Below, piece by piece: positions 8,136-15,991 of a DNA stretch of 64,000 nt (within the stretch, counting starts at the first letter, position 1; every line of letters starts with the position of its first letter). The stretch is from Candidatus Aquabacterium excrementipullorum. GTDB taxonomy: Bacteria > Pseudomonadota > Gammaproteobacteria > Burkholderiales > Burkholderiaceae_C. The notes below the pieces were generated by a model. It was not told the origin of the DNA. It saw nothing but the letters and a program-made list of their open reading frames with translations, and did no database searches. The position numbers were made by a program, and so were the translations under genes. Where the stretch lies: NCBI GenBank assembly GCA_019112875.1, contig DXIO01000147.1, positions 28,735 through 92,734 of the forward strand. Direction: 5' to 3'.

Positions 8136-9395
8136 TCAGGCTGCCGCGGCAGAGTTTTCGTCATGCTCCGTGTCGGTCTGGGCCATGACCAGGCGCCCCT
8201 TGCCCTCGTGCTTGGCCCGGTACATGGCGGCATCGGCGCGTTGCACCAGTTCCGCGTCGGCCTCGCGTCCGTCGTACACCACCGCGCCGATGCTCGGCGT
8301 CACGGCGATGTGGTGGCCTCCGATGGCGTAGGCCTCGCTCAGGCAGGTCAGGATGCGCTGGCCCATGCGCTGGATGTCATGGGTGGTGCCGGCGGCTTCC
8401 AGGATCAGCGTGAACTCGTCGCCGCCCATGCGGCAGACGATGTCGGTGGTACGCACGCAGGCCTGCAACCGCCGCGCTACCTGCACCAGCAACTCGTCGC
8501 CCACCTGGTGGCCATGGCGGTCGTTCACGCCCTTGAAGCCGTCCAGGTCCACGCACATGATGGCCAGCGTCTTCGGATGCCGGCGGGTGCGTGCTGTCGC
8601 GCGAAAGAGCTGCTCGCCGAAGGCGCGCCGGTTGGGCAAGCCGGTCAGGCTGTCATGCCGGGCCTGGTCGGCCATGGCACGCAGCTGTTCCTTCAGCGGG
8701 TTCACGTCCTGGAAGACGCGGCAGTGGTGGGTGATGCGGCCCTGGGCATCGCGGATGGCGTTCACGCTCAGCCACAGGTCCTGTTGCTCGCCACCGGCCG
8801 TGGCCAGGCTGGATTCGCCCGACCAGCGGCGGCCTTCGCGCAAGGCGGTGTCCAGCTCGGGCAGGTGGGTGCCTCGCAGTGGCGCCATGCCCAACAGTTC
8901 CGCGGGTTTGCCCAGCACCTCGGTGGGCTCGCGGCCGCTCAAGGTGACGAAGGCAGGGTTGACCATCACGATGCGGTCGAGCGCATCCGTCACGGCCATG
9001 GCCGCTCCTGATTGATCGAACGCTGCTTCCAGCAAGCGTGCGCCTTGCTGAGCACGTGCATCCTGGATGGTCGATGGCTTGCTCGCCGATGAGGATGCCG
9101 TACCTGTTTCGGCCTGCTCCAACTGCCCCAACTGCCCGGTGACACCGAGGACCAAGGGGGGCGCGGGAGTGTGTGCATCCCGCGACCACTGTCGCCAGGC
9201 CAGCAGGCCCGCACCCAGGGTGATGACGGCCAGTCCGGCGGGCAGAGGCCAGGCGAGTTGGGCATGGAAGGCGCAGGCCAGTGCATAGCCACTGAGGGCC
9301 AAAAGGACGCCCGTGGCGAGGCAAGAGATCAAAAAAGGCAAACCCGGCTGGCGGCTGGGTGCTGCCATGGTCGACGGCGAAGAAGACGTGGACAT
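8136..9395 (-). CDS. Membrane PAS-GGDEF diguanylate cyclase
   Basis: This 419-residue protein should make cyclic di-GMP from two GTP. Two transmembrane segments near residues 20-65 (FLISCLATGVLLALSGYALA, then AGLAVITLGAGLLAW) anchor it. A PAS sensor follows at about 130-245 (AFDQSGAAMAVTDALDRIVM). The cyclase domain at about 255-405 has an intact GGDEF in CRMGGDEFTLIL, and an RTTD inhibitory site five residues before it, so product feedback is likely. No phosphodiesterase domain is present. The ATG at 9395 (MSTSSSPSTM) is the last plausible start before the membrane segment. It is divergent from the kinase gene at 9486. Confidence 0.92.
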   Translation of the reverse strand: MSTSSSPSTMAAPSRQPGLPFLISCLATGVLLALSGYALACAFHAQLAWPLPAGLAVITLGAGLLAWRQWSRDAHTPAPPLVLGVTGQLGQLEQAETGTASSSASKPSTIQDARAQQGARLLEAAFDQSGAAMAVTDALDRIVMVNPAFVTLSGREPTEVLGKPAELLGMAPLRGTHLPELDTALREGRRWSGESSLATAGGEQQDLWLSVNAIRDAQGRITHHCRVFQDVNPLKEQLRAMADQARHDSLTGLPNRRAFGEQLFRATARTRRHPKTLAIMCVDLDGFKGVNDRHGHQVGDELLVQVARRLQACVRTTDIVCRMGGDEFTLILEAAGTTHDIQRMGQRILTCLSEAYAIGGHHIAVTPSIGAVVYDGREADAELVQRADAAMYRAKHEGKGRLVMAQTDTEHDENSAAAA

Positions 9396-9485
9396 GGACA
9401 CCCCGGATGGAATGGGAAAAAGAGACAGTGCCTGGTTTTCGGACAAGCCCGGGCCCAACTTGAGCCGCAGCCCCTGGGGTAAGCT

Positions 9486-11096
9486 TTGAGGGTGAACCAA
9501 GCCACCGCTTCTTCCAGAGACGCCCTGCCAACCGGCACCCGGTTGATGGACTACGATATCGAAGGCCTGTTGGGCGTGGGTGGCTTCGGTCTGGTTTACC
9601 GCGCCCGTGACGCGGTATTGCAGCGCACCGTCGCCATCAAGGAATACCTGCCGTCGAACCTTGCCATGCGGGGTGAACGCGGCGAGGTGATCCTGAAATC
9701 GCCGAATCACCAGGAGTCCTTCGCACTGGGCCTGCGCTCCTTCATCAACGAGGCGCGCCTGCTGGCCCGCTTCGATCACCCGTCGCTGGTGAAGGTGTTC
9801 CGCTTCTGGGAAGCCCAGGGCACGGCCTACATGGTGATGCCTTGCTACGAAGGCCCGACCTTGTACGAGGTGCGCCGCGCGCTTGAAGGCCCGCCCGACG
9901 AGGCCTGGCTGCGTGCCCTGATGGACCCTCTGCTGGGCGCCCTGGACAGCCTGCACCGAGAGCAGGTCTACCACCGCGATGTCGCGCCCGACAACATCCT
10001 CGTGGTGGACGATCCTGATGCACCGCGGGGTATCCGCCCAGTGCTGCTGGATTTCGGCGCTGCCCGCCGCGTCATCACCGAGAGCTCGCAGGCACTCACC
10101 GCCATCCTCAAGCCCAGCTTCGCGCCCATCGAGCAGTACGCGGAAACCAGCCAGCTGCGCCAGGGCCCCTGGACGGACCTCTACGGCCTGGGCGCGGTCC
10201 TGCATTACTGCATCACCGGCCGCACGCCCGTGCCGGCCACAGCGCGTGCGGTACACGACGACCTGCCGGTGCTGAGCCAAATGGCCGGCGCATTGGCGCA
10301 GGATTTCGGGCGCAGCTACAGCCCGGCCTTGCTGGCCACCATCGACCAGGCCCTGGGCGTGCGCCCCGACGTCCGCCCTGCCTCCGTGGCCGCATGGCGG
10401 GAAGCCTTGCACGCCGAGCCCGGTCAAGCGTCCGCGCGGCGCGATGAGCAGCCCGCAACGGTGCCCACGGCGCGGGCGGCCTGGTCGGAGCGCACCGTCA
10501 TGGTCTCGCCGGGTGATGGCAAGCAGCGCCTGCGTACGGAGAGCGATTTCCCCACCACGCATGCTCTGGCGGCGAGTGGGCTGTTCGCCGGCCCTTCGCC
10601 TGCATCGATGCGCTGGTCACGAGGCGCTGTGCTGGGGATGGGTGGGCTGTTGCTGGCGGGGATCGTGGCATTGTCAAGCTGGTCACTGCACCGCCACCGC
10701 GAAGCTTCGGCGGGCGACGTTGCGGTGTCACAGGAGGCCACAGTCCAGGCGCCGACCGCCAAGTCGGGCCTGCGGCCCGTGCTGATGGAGTCAGCCGCGC
10801 AGGATGGTCAAAGTGCGGTCCCCGAGGCAACGCGAGATCCTGAGCAGGCGGGCAAGCCGAACAGCGCAGCGGCTTCCGGGGCCGTCAAGTTGGCCCGAGG
10901 GGGGGAGGCGGCCGAGCGTCCTGCGCGCGAACGCCTGCCGCTCAATCCGCGTCTGGCCTGCGGCGACCGGGTCTTCATCGCCATGGCGATCTGCATGAAG
11001 AACTACTGCGGCAAGCCTGATTACAAGGGCCACGCCGAGTGCACCCGCATGCGCCAGCAGGAAGAAGCGCAGCGCAACCGCTACGACTTCAATTGA
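9486..11096 (+). CDS. Membrane Ser/Thr protein kinase (Hanks type) with C-terminal Cys-containing tail
   Basis: This 536-residue protein has a kinase domain at about 15-310: glycine loop GVGGFGLVYRA, catalytic Lys in VAIKEYLPS, HRDVAPDN catalytic loop, DFGAARR metal loop, and activation-segment element FAPIEQYA. HRD-x-APDN instead of HRDLKPEN is a variant seen in a subset of bacterial kinases. One transmembrane helix near residue 380 (AVLGMGGLLLAGIVALSSW) puts the last 130 residues outside. That tail is Ala- and Pro-rich, then ends in a compact block with four cysteines (CGDRVF, ICMKNYC, HAECTRM). No PASTA repeats are present. The start is a TTG with GGGG upstream; GTG at 9492 is an alternative. 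No phosphatase gene is adjacent, so targets are unknown. Confidence 0.9.
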   Translation: MRVNQATASSRDALPTGTRLMDYDIEGLLGVGGFGLVYRARDAVLQRTVAIKEYLPSNLAMRGERGEVILKSPNHQESFALGLRSFINEARLLARFDHPSLVKVFRFWEAQGTAYMVMPCYEGPTLYEVRRALEGPPDEAWLRALMDPLLGALDSLHREQVYHRDVAPDNILVVDDPDAPRGIRPVLLDFGAARRVITESSQALTAILKPSFAPIEQYAETSQLRQGPWTDLYGLGAVLHYCITGRTPVPATARAVHDDLPVLSQMAGALAQDFGRSYSPALLATIDQALGVRPDVRPASVAAWREALHAEPGQASARRDEQPATVPTARAAWSERTVMVSPGDGKQRLRTESDFPTTHALAASGLFAGPSPASMRWSRGAVLGMGGLLLAGIVALSSWSLHRHREASAGDVAVSQEATVQAPTAKSGLRPVLMESAAQDGQSAVPEATRDPEQAGKPNSAAASGAVKLARGGEAAERPARERLPLNPRLACGDRVFIAMAICMKNYCGKPDYKGHAECTRMRQQEEAQRNRYDFN

Positions 11097-11114
11097 GCTT
11101 TTTCTGAAGCCGGA

Positions 11115-11639
11115 TCAGGCCACGGCCTGATGCCGCTCGCGCATGGCCACCAGGGTCATCTGAAGCAGGCGGGCATCGCTGCTGGCGCGGTGGCGCGTGA
11201 GGTTGGCGCGCTTGGCCACCGACAGCTTCAGGTCGTGCCAGCGGTTGGCCTCGTTGTCGGTCAGCAGTGCACGCAGGTTGTCCAGCCGGAAGCTGGGCAC
11301 GCTGTCGGCGGCGTCGTAGAGCTTGTTGAGCCAGGTGTAGTCGTGCGCCCAGGCGTCGGAGTAGACCACCATGCCGCGCAGCCAGTCGTTCAGCGCCCTG
11401 GCCACCTCCAGGGGGCCGCGGCCATGCTGCTGCAGTTGATCCCGGGAAATGTGGTGGATGGCCGCCGCATTGGGATCCCAGTGCTGCCAGCCGGGCTCGG
11501 GCTTGACCAGCGAGCACCAGCTGCGGCCGTCCGGCATGATCACGCCCACCTCGATCGGGTAGCTGCCCAGCCCGAATCCCGAGGCCTCGATGTCCAGGAT
11601 GGGGGGCGGCAGCCCCGGCGCAAACGTCTCGGATGTCAT
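11115..11639 (-). CDS. DEDDh 3'-5' exonuclease (DnaQ/RNase T-like)
   Basis: This 174-residue protein has an exonuclease fold. Exo I is ILDIEASGFGLG with the DxE pair, Exo II lies around YSDAWAHDYTWLNKL, and Exo III is HRASSDARLLQ with the DEDDh histidine and aspartate. The length fits a stand-alone proofreading-type or RNA-trimming exonuclease, with no polymerase-binding extension. Which nucleic acid it trims cannot be told from sequence. It is convergent with the kinase gene (18 bases between stops) and appears monocistronic. The start MTSETFAPG has AGGG close upstream. Confidence 0.83.
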   Translation of the reverse strand: MTSETFAPGLPPPILDIEASGFGLGSYPIEVGVIMPDGRSWCSLVKPEPGWQHWDPNAAAIHHISRDQLQQHGRGPLEVARALNDWLRGMVVYSDAWAHDYTWLNKLYDAADSVPSFRLDNLRALLTDNEANRWHDLKLSVAKRANLTRHRASSDARLLQMTLVAMRERHQAVA

Positions 11640-11872
11640 GGGACCCTGTTGTCTGGAAATAATGGCTTGTATTTTCGCGAGTCTCTCACCACCCGGGGGG
11701 CGAGGAACCTAGGGTTTGAACGGCATTCACGTGACTTGTTTAATGATGATCGGCCTTTGGGTGCCGACCGGGTGCATCTTTGCTCAGCATGAAATGGGCC
11801 ATGGGCGGCGTGGTTTTCGGGCCGCGAGGCTTCCAGATCCGGACAAGCGTGGCACCCACATGCTTGCGTGGC

Positions 11873-11901
11873 ATGACAATTCGGTGAACCGTGCTTAAAT
11901 T
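11873..11901 (+). promoter_or_regulatory. Sigma-70 type promoter for glnB
   Basis: ATGACA (11873) and TAAATT (11896) are separated by exactly 17 bases and would start a leader of about 50 bases before glnB. The whole gap 11640-11958 has no gene. Nearby TGGCACCCACATGCTTGC looks like sigma-54 but fails the GG-N10-GC spacing, so I do not call it. The rest of the gap shows nothing I can name. Confidence 0.5.
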
Positions 11902-11910
11902 AGCAACTGA

Positions 11911-12297
<387 letters not shown>

Positions 12298-12298
12298 T

Positions 12299-12320
12299 CC
12301 CGCTTCAGTGCTGACGCGGG
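12299..12320. terminator. Hairpin between convergent glnB and LOG genes
   Basis: CCCGC-t-TCAG-tg-CTGA-c-GCGGG forms a near-continuous stem with a two-base loop immediately after the glnB stop codon. No U-tract follows on either strand, so it may be a transcript-end stabiliser or a Rho-dependent stop rather than an intrinsic terminator. Confidence 0.42.
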
Positions 12321-12327
12321 CCTGCGA

Positions 12328-12966
12328 TCAGGTGCCGCGTGCCACGCCGCCCGGTGCTGCTGTGTCCTGCAGCTCCGGCGGCGTTTGTGCTTTCAGCGCC
12401 ACAGCGGCCTCGTGCAGGCGGGTGAGCAGGCGTTCGATCTGGTCGTCCACCAGCAGCAGCTCCTGCACGTCGGGCCACAGGAAACCCGATTCGCGGCTGC
12501 GTTCGATGAAGCGCAGCAGGTCGTCGTAGTAGCCCGCCACGTTCAGAAGGCCCAGCGGCTTGGCGTGGTAGCCCAGCTGGCGCCACGTCCAGATCTCGAA
12601 GATCTCTTCCATCGTGCCGATGCCGCCCGGCAGGGCCACGAAGGCGTCCGACTGCTGTGCCATCAGCTGCTTGCGCTGGTGCATGGAGTCGACCACCTGC
12701 AGCTCGGTCACACCGCCGTGGCCCAGCTCGCGCTGGATCAGCCGCTCGGGGATGACGCCGATCACGGGCGCGCCGGCCTGCAGCGCCGCGTTGGCCACCG
12801 TGCCCATCAGGCCGGTGCTGCCGCCGCCATAGACGAGACCCCAGCCCTGCGCGCCGATGAAGCTGCCGCAATCGCGGGCGGCCTGGGCGTGGCGCGCGTC
12901 CTCGCCATCGCGGGAGCCGCAGTACACACACACGGAAAAATCGGCACGGGGGGAAGCGTCGGTCAT
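12328..12966 (-). CDS. LOG family protein (TIGR00730; cytokinin-type nucleotide phosphoribohydrolase)
   Basis: This 212-residue cytosolic protein belongs to the lysine-decarboxylase-like LOG family. The enzymes cleave the N-glycosidic bond of nucleoside 5'-monophosphates, and some release cytokinins. The diagnostic motif LPGGIGTMEEIFE is intact, with the upstream YGGGSTGLMG nucleotide loop and the conserved MHQRKQLM. It is not a decarboxylase in spite of older names. The frame extends upstream, but MTDASPRADFS at 12966 fits the family. Its ATG overlaps the stop of the RDD gene by four bases, so the two are translationally coupled. Confidence 0.9.
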   Translation of the reverse strand: MTDASPRADFSVCVYCGSRDGEDARHAQAARDCGSFIGAQGWGLVYGGGSTGLMGTVANAALQAGAPVIGVIPERLIQRELGHGGVTELQVVDSMHQRKQLMAQQSDAFVALPGGIGTMEEIFEIWTWRQLGYHAKPLGLLNVAGYYDDLLRFIERSRESGFLWPDVQELLLVDDQIERLLTRLHEAAVALKAQTPPELQDTAAPGGVARGT

Positions 12967-13502
12967 GGTCGGGTATCGATCACACGTGTGCGGCACAGCA
13001 CATCGTGCAGAAATTGGCGTTGGGGCAGGAAGAAACTCAGCACGGCATAGGCCACGACCCACAGGGCCAGCAGGCTGCCGATCGGCTTGCCCTGGTGCCA
13101 CTGGGCTGTCCATGCCACTGCGAGGGCGGGGCCGAACCACAACCATGACAGCAGGGCTCGGGCCGTGGCTTGGGGCAGGGTGGGCGGCAAGCCGTCCTGG
13201 CGTACCAGGCGCACGTGCCAGGTCTTCATGGCCAGGGTCTGGCCGCCGTGCGTCCAGAACCAGATGAAGTACATCGACAGCACCAGGAACAGGATGGCCT
13301 GCAGCCCTTCGCGGCCGGTCAGGGCATGGCGCTGTTGGGTGGCGATGCCGAACACCATGCCCACCAGCATGACCACGCCGAACAGCAGCACACCTTCATA
13401 GAGGAAGGCGGCCAACCGGCGCTTGAGGGGGGCGGCAGGGCCGGCGGCACGTTCGGCGCACTGGGCCAGCGTCAGGGGCGGAACAACGGGGGGGCGAAGC
13501 AT
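12963..13502 (-). CDS. RDD family inner-membrane protein
   Basis: This 179-residue membrane protein has an RDD domain. Arg is visible in PLKRRLAAFLYEGVLL before the first helix. Further helices lie around GLQAILFLVLSMYFIWFW, near ATARALLSWLWFGPALAVAW, and at IGSLLALWVVAYAVLSFF. The second helix is followed by TLAMKTWHVRLV, typical of the family. RDD proteins are small membrane proteins of mostly unknown role; some are ion antiporters. It is coupled by ATGA overlap to the LOG gene and follows the sigma factor/DUF3619/DUF3106 block after 46 bases, an arrangement I recall as common in Burkholderiales. Confidence 0.88.
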   Translation of the reverse strand: MLRPPVVPPLTLAQCAERAAGPAAPLKRRLAAFLYEGVLLFGVVMLVGMVFGIATQQRHALTGREGLQAILFLVLSMYFIWFWTHGGQTLAMKTWHVRLVRQDGLPPTLPQATARALLSWLWFGPALAVAWTAQWHQGKPIGSLLALWVVAYAVLSFFLPQRQFLHDVLCRTRVIDTRP

Positions 13503-13548
13503 GCCGGGGAGGATAACCGCAGGCCGAGAGGCCCCGGTGCCATCGACA

Positions 13549-14388
13549 TCAAGGATTGGCCGTTTTGGCGGCGGTGGACGGCGGCGCCGGACGTTGCACG
13601 GGCGTCATGCCGGCGCCTTGCGAGCCCTTGCGCGGCAGCAGGGTGGCCGGATCCACAAAATTCTTGGTGGCGGCGATCTTGGGCAGGCCGGTGTGCTGAT
13701 GCAGCGGCGGCGTGGCCGCCTGCGTCACCAGCGACGTGGTGGCACCGGGGCCGGCCTTCACCACGGCGGGCGCGACCACTTCGGGCGAGGGCGCGGAGCG
13801 CGTGGGATTGGGCACCAGGTTCGCCTTCGTGCCCGAAGACGGCCGCTGGCGACCCTTGAGCGCGGCTTGCTGCGAGGCCTCGCGCGGGCCGGGTTCGGCA
13901 TCCGGCAACACCACGGGCTTCTGCTTGCGGCGGGCCTGCTGGGCGAGCTTCTGCTTTTCTTCAGAGGGCAGGGCCTGGTAGGCCTCCCACTTCTGCTGGC
14001 GCTCCTGGGGTGTGAGCTGGCGGGTGTTCTGGAAGCGCAGCCGGGCTTCGCCGCGCTGCTGGGCGGGCAGTTGCGACCATTGCGTCATGCGGTCCTGCAT
14101 GCGCTTTTGCTCCACGGCCGAGAGGCGCGGAAAGCGATTGGCCACGTTGGTCCACTTGTCGCGGCTGGTGCTGTCCAGCGTGTGCCACTGGGCGGCCAGC
14201 GGGCTCAGGGCCTTTTTCTGGGCAGGCGTGAGGGCGGCCCAGCTGCTGTCCACGGGCTGCAAGGCCGCCGTGCGTGGTGTGCCTGGTTGGGCCTGCGAGT
14301 GCCCGGCTTGCAGCAAGGCCAGCGCGATCAACAGGCCGGCACCCGCTGAGCGCAGAACGGTGCTGGTGCGCATCGGGCGTCCCCTCAT
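13549..14388 (-). CDS. Secreted DUF3106 protein
   Basis: This 279-residue protein has a cleavable signal (STVLRSAGAGLLIALALLQA, then GHSQA). The DUF3106 region at about 45-155 is made of short helical repeats of the type LTPAQKKALSPLAAQWHTL, LSAVEQKRMQDRMTQWSQL and LTPQERQQKWEAYQALPSEE. The C-terminal 120 residues are Pro/Ala-rich and likely disordered. The pattern recalls periplasmic stress chaperones of the Spy/CpxP kind, but that is only a resemblance. Its ATG at 14388 overlaps the DUF3619 stop (ATGA), so it is the third gene of the sigma-factor operon. An internal ATG at 14373 is possible. Confidence 0.85.
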   Translation of the reverse strand: MRGRPMRTSTVLRSAGAGLLIALALLQAGHSQAQPGTPRTAALQPVDSSWAALTPAQKKALSPLAAQWHTLDSTSRDKWTNVANRFPRLSAVEQKRMQDRMTQWSQLPAQQRGEARLRFQNTRQLTPQERQQKWEAYQALPSEEKQKLAQQARRKQKPVVLPDAEPGPREASQQAALKGRQRPSSGTKANLVPNPTRSAPSPEVVAPAVVKAGPGATTSLVTQAATPPLHQHTGLPKIAATKNFVDPATLLPRKGSQGAGMTPVQRPAPPSTAAKTANP

Positions 14389-15059
14389 CGAGGCACGGGC
14401 GGCGGCAGCAGGGCCGCGGCGTCGCTGGGCATGGCGCCAGCAGCGGATGCATCGGGAGAGACGGCCGGGGCCAGATCCTCTGCCGAGGCCTGCTCGGCCT
14501 CCTGCATGGCGGGGCTCTCGGTGGCCTGGGGCTCGTCCGTCTTGAGGTATTCCTCGAAGCCTGGGTCGGCGTAGGCGGCTGGCGGCAGGTCGTCGGTCAA
14601 CAGGGACATGTCCACGTCGGCGGCGGCCTGCACCTGCTCATGGCGGGTCCAGTCGCTCACGCCCCACAGGCCGCCCACCAGGGCGATCAGGGGCAGGGCC
14701 GAGGCGAAGCGCCAGATCCAGGGCGTGGGGCCATCATCCTGGCGGCGCTGCTGATCGGCCTGCTGAAGATCGCGATGGCGCTGGCCGAAGGTGGGCGCAC
14801 TGAAGCCGCCTGCCTGGCCCGCCAGGGCGAGTTCGGGCGAGGTGAGCGTCACGGCGCCGGCGGTGGCCGGGGCGGCCAGCGCACCCAGGCGGGCCTGCAC
14901 GGCAGCGGCCACGGCCTGCTGTCGGGCGACACGCAGGCGCTCGCTGATGTCATGGGGCAGTTGGCGCGCGCCGTCTTCCAGCCGCGCCGTGACGCGCAGC
15001 GCGAAGCGGGCCTGCAAGGCCTCGGTCTGCGCGGGAGTCAGGTGAGATGGGGACGACAT
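14385..15059 (-). CDS. DUF3619 membrane protein, probable regulator of the adjacent sigma factor
   Basis: This 224-residue protein has one transmembrane helix near residue 120 (WRFASALPLIALVGGLWGV). The N-terminal cytoplasmic half begins with the helical FALRVTARLEDGARQLPHDI followed by ERLRVARQQA. The C-terminal half is acidic and Ala-rich and would face the periplasm. This topology, directly after an ECF-like sigma gene, resembles an anti-sigma factor. I infer that role from position and topology only; no zinc anti-sigma HxxxCxxC motif is present. It lies 38 bases after the sigma gene and overlaps the DUF3106 gene. Confidence 0.83.
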   Translation of the reverse strand: MSSPSHLTPAQTEALQARFALRVTARLEDGARQLPHDISERLRVARQQAVAAAVQARLGALAAPATAGAVTLTSPELALAGQAGGFSAPTFGQRHRDLQQADQQRRQDDGPTPWIWRFASALPLIALVGGLWGVSDWTRHEQVQAAADVDMSLLTDDLPPAAYADPGFEEYLKTDEPQATESPAMQEAEQASAEDLAPAVSPDASAAGAMPSDAAALLPPPVPR

Positions 15060-15097
15060 GATCGCTTCTGCAAAAAATCAAAAAATGAGGATGGATG

Positions 15098-15682
15098 TCA
15101 CAAACCGATGCCGCGTGCCTTCAGGGCCTTGCCCAGCGAAGCGACCGCCCGGGAGCAGTGGGTTTTGACACTGCCCTCGGAGCAGCCCATCGCGGCTGCG
15201 GTTTCAGAAACATCCATTTCCTCCCAGTAACGCATCAGGAAGGCTTCCCGTTGACGGGGCGGCAACTGGCCGATCTCTTCTTCGATGATGGCCAGTGTTT
15301 CGGTGCGTTGCGCCGTGTCCTCAGCACCTTCCGTGCCGCCGTCGTCGATCCTCAGGATGTCGAGCAGGTCGAAATCGCCATGCTCGTCGCCCTCGACCGC
15401 GGCCTCCAGGTCGCCCATGTTCTGAAAATGCGCGTTGCGCACCTTCTGGCGGCGAAACCAGTCCAGCGTGGCGTTGGACAGGATGCGCTGGAACAGCATC
15501 GGCCATTCGCTGGCGGGCCGGTCGGCGTAGCTGGTGCACAGCCGGATCATCGCGTCCTGCACGATGTCCAGGGCCGAATCATCGTCGCGGACGGCATAGG
15601 CCGTGCGCTTGAACGCCCGGCGCTCCACGCTGCTCAGGAACTCGTTGAGCTCGTCGGCGGTTGACAGGGGGACGTCGGTCAA
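15098..15682 (-). CDS. ECF-type RNA polymerase sigma factor
   Basis: This 194-residue protein has sigma region 2 at about 20-85 (DIVQDAMIRLCTSYADRP, then TLDWFRRQKVRNAHF) and region 4 at about 130-190 (LPPRQREAFLMRYWEEMDV followed by AAMGCSEGSVKTHCSRAVAS). An acidic linker of about 45 residues separates them. It lacks regions 1 and 3, as expected for an ECF sigma. It heads the operon with DUF3619 and DUF3106 genes and is divergent from ilvB. The usual name in related genomes is RNA polymerase sigma factor, without a defined regulon. Confidence 0.92.
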   Translation of the reverse strand: MTDVPLSTADELNEFLSSVERRAFKRTAYAVRDDDSALDIVQDAMIRLCTSYADRPASEWPMLFQRILSNATLDWFRRQKVRNAHFQNMGDLEAAVEGDEHGDFDLLDILRIDDGGTEGAEDTAQRTETLAIIEEEIGQLPPRQREAFLMRYWEEMDVSETAAAMGCSEGSVKTHCSRAVASLGKALKARGIGL

Positions 15683-15744
15683 GGAAATGCAGGGGCGGGA
15701 AACTGGGACGCGGGATTATGGCATCGCCCGCTTGACGCGGAGTA

Positions 15745-15773
15745 TTCACATTGGTTATGAGTGATGCGATAAT
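15745..15773 (+). promoter_or_regulatory. Sigma-70 promoter of the ilvBNC operon
   Basis: TTCACA (15745) and GATAAT (15768) each match five of six consensus bases and are 17 bases apart. Transcription from about 15780 would give an untranslated leader of roughly 210 bases before ilvB. The gap 15683-15991 holds no gene. Its leader contains GGCTC-CCAAA-GAGCC and a repeated GGGCTGTG, but I find no leucine/valine/isoleucine-rich leader peptide. Confidence 0.6.
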
Positions 15774-15991
15774 CTACGTCTTTGCGCCATCCCGATCTGG
15801 CCTGAGTCGACGCGCCGCGAGGCATTCACAAGCGTCGGTGGCAGGCCGCGCAGGCTTCGAATCCGCCTCACAAGGGCGAGCCCGGTGTCGATCCGTCGAT
15901 GTCGGGCTGTGGTCAGGCTCCCAAAGAGCCGGGCTGTGAAGAGGGGCACCGATCGTTTTTCGTTAGAGAAAATCCGAAAGGTCGATTCATC

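Noticed and set aside
9396..10562. N-terminal extension of the GGDEF frame
   Set aside because: The frame stays open upstream but there overlaps the kinase gene antisense; the protein starts at 9395 just before its membrane helix.
11850..11870. Sigma-54-like TGGCACCCACATGCTTGC upstream of glnB
   Set aside because: The spacing does not give GG-N10-GC, so it should not be recognised by RpoN; the overlapping sigma-70 type element is better.
15751..15939. Possible ilv leader peptide
   Set aside because: The short frame has no enrichment in Leu, Val or Ile codons and no convincing ribosome-binding site.
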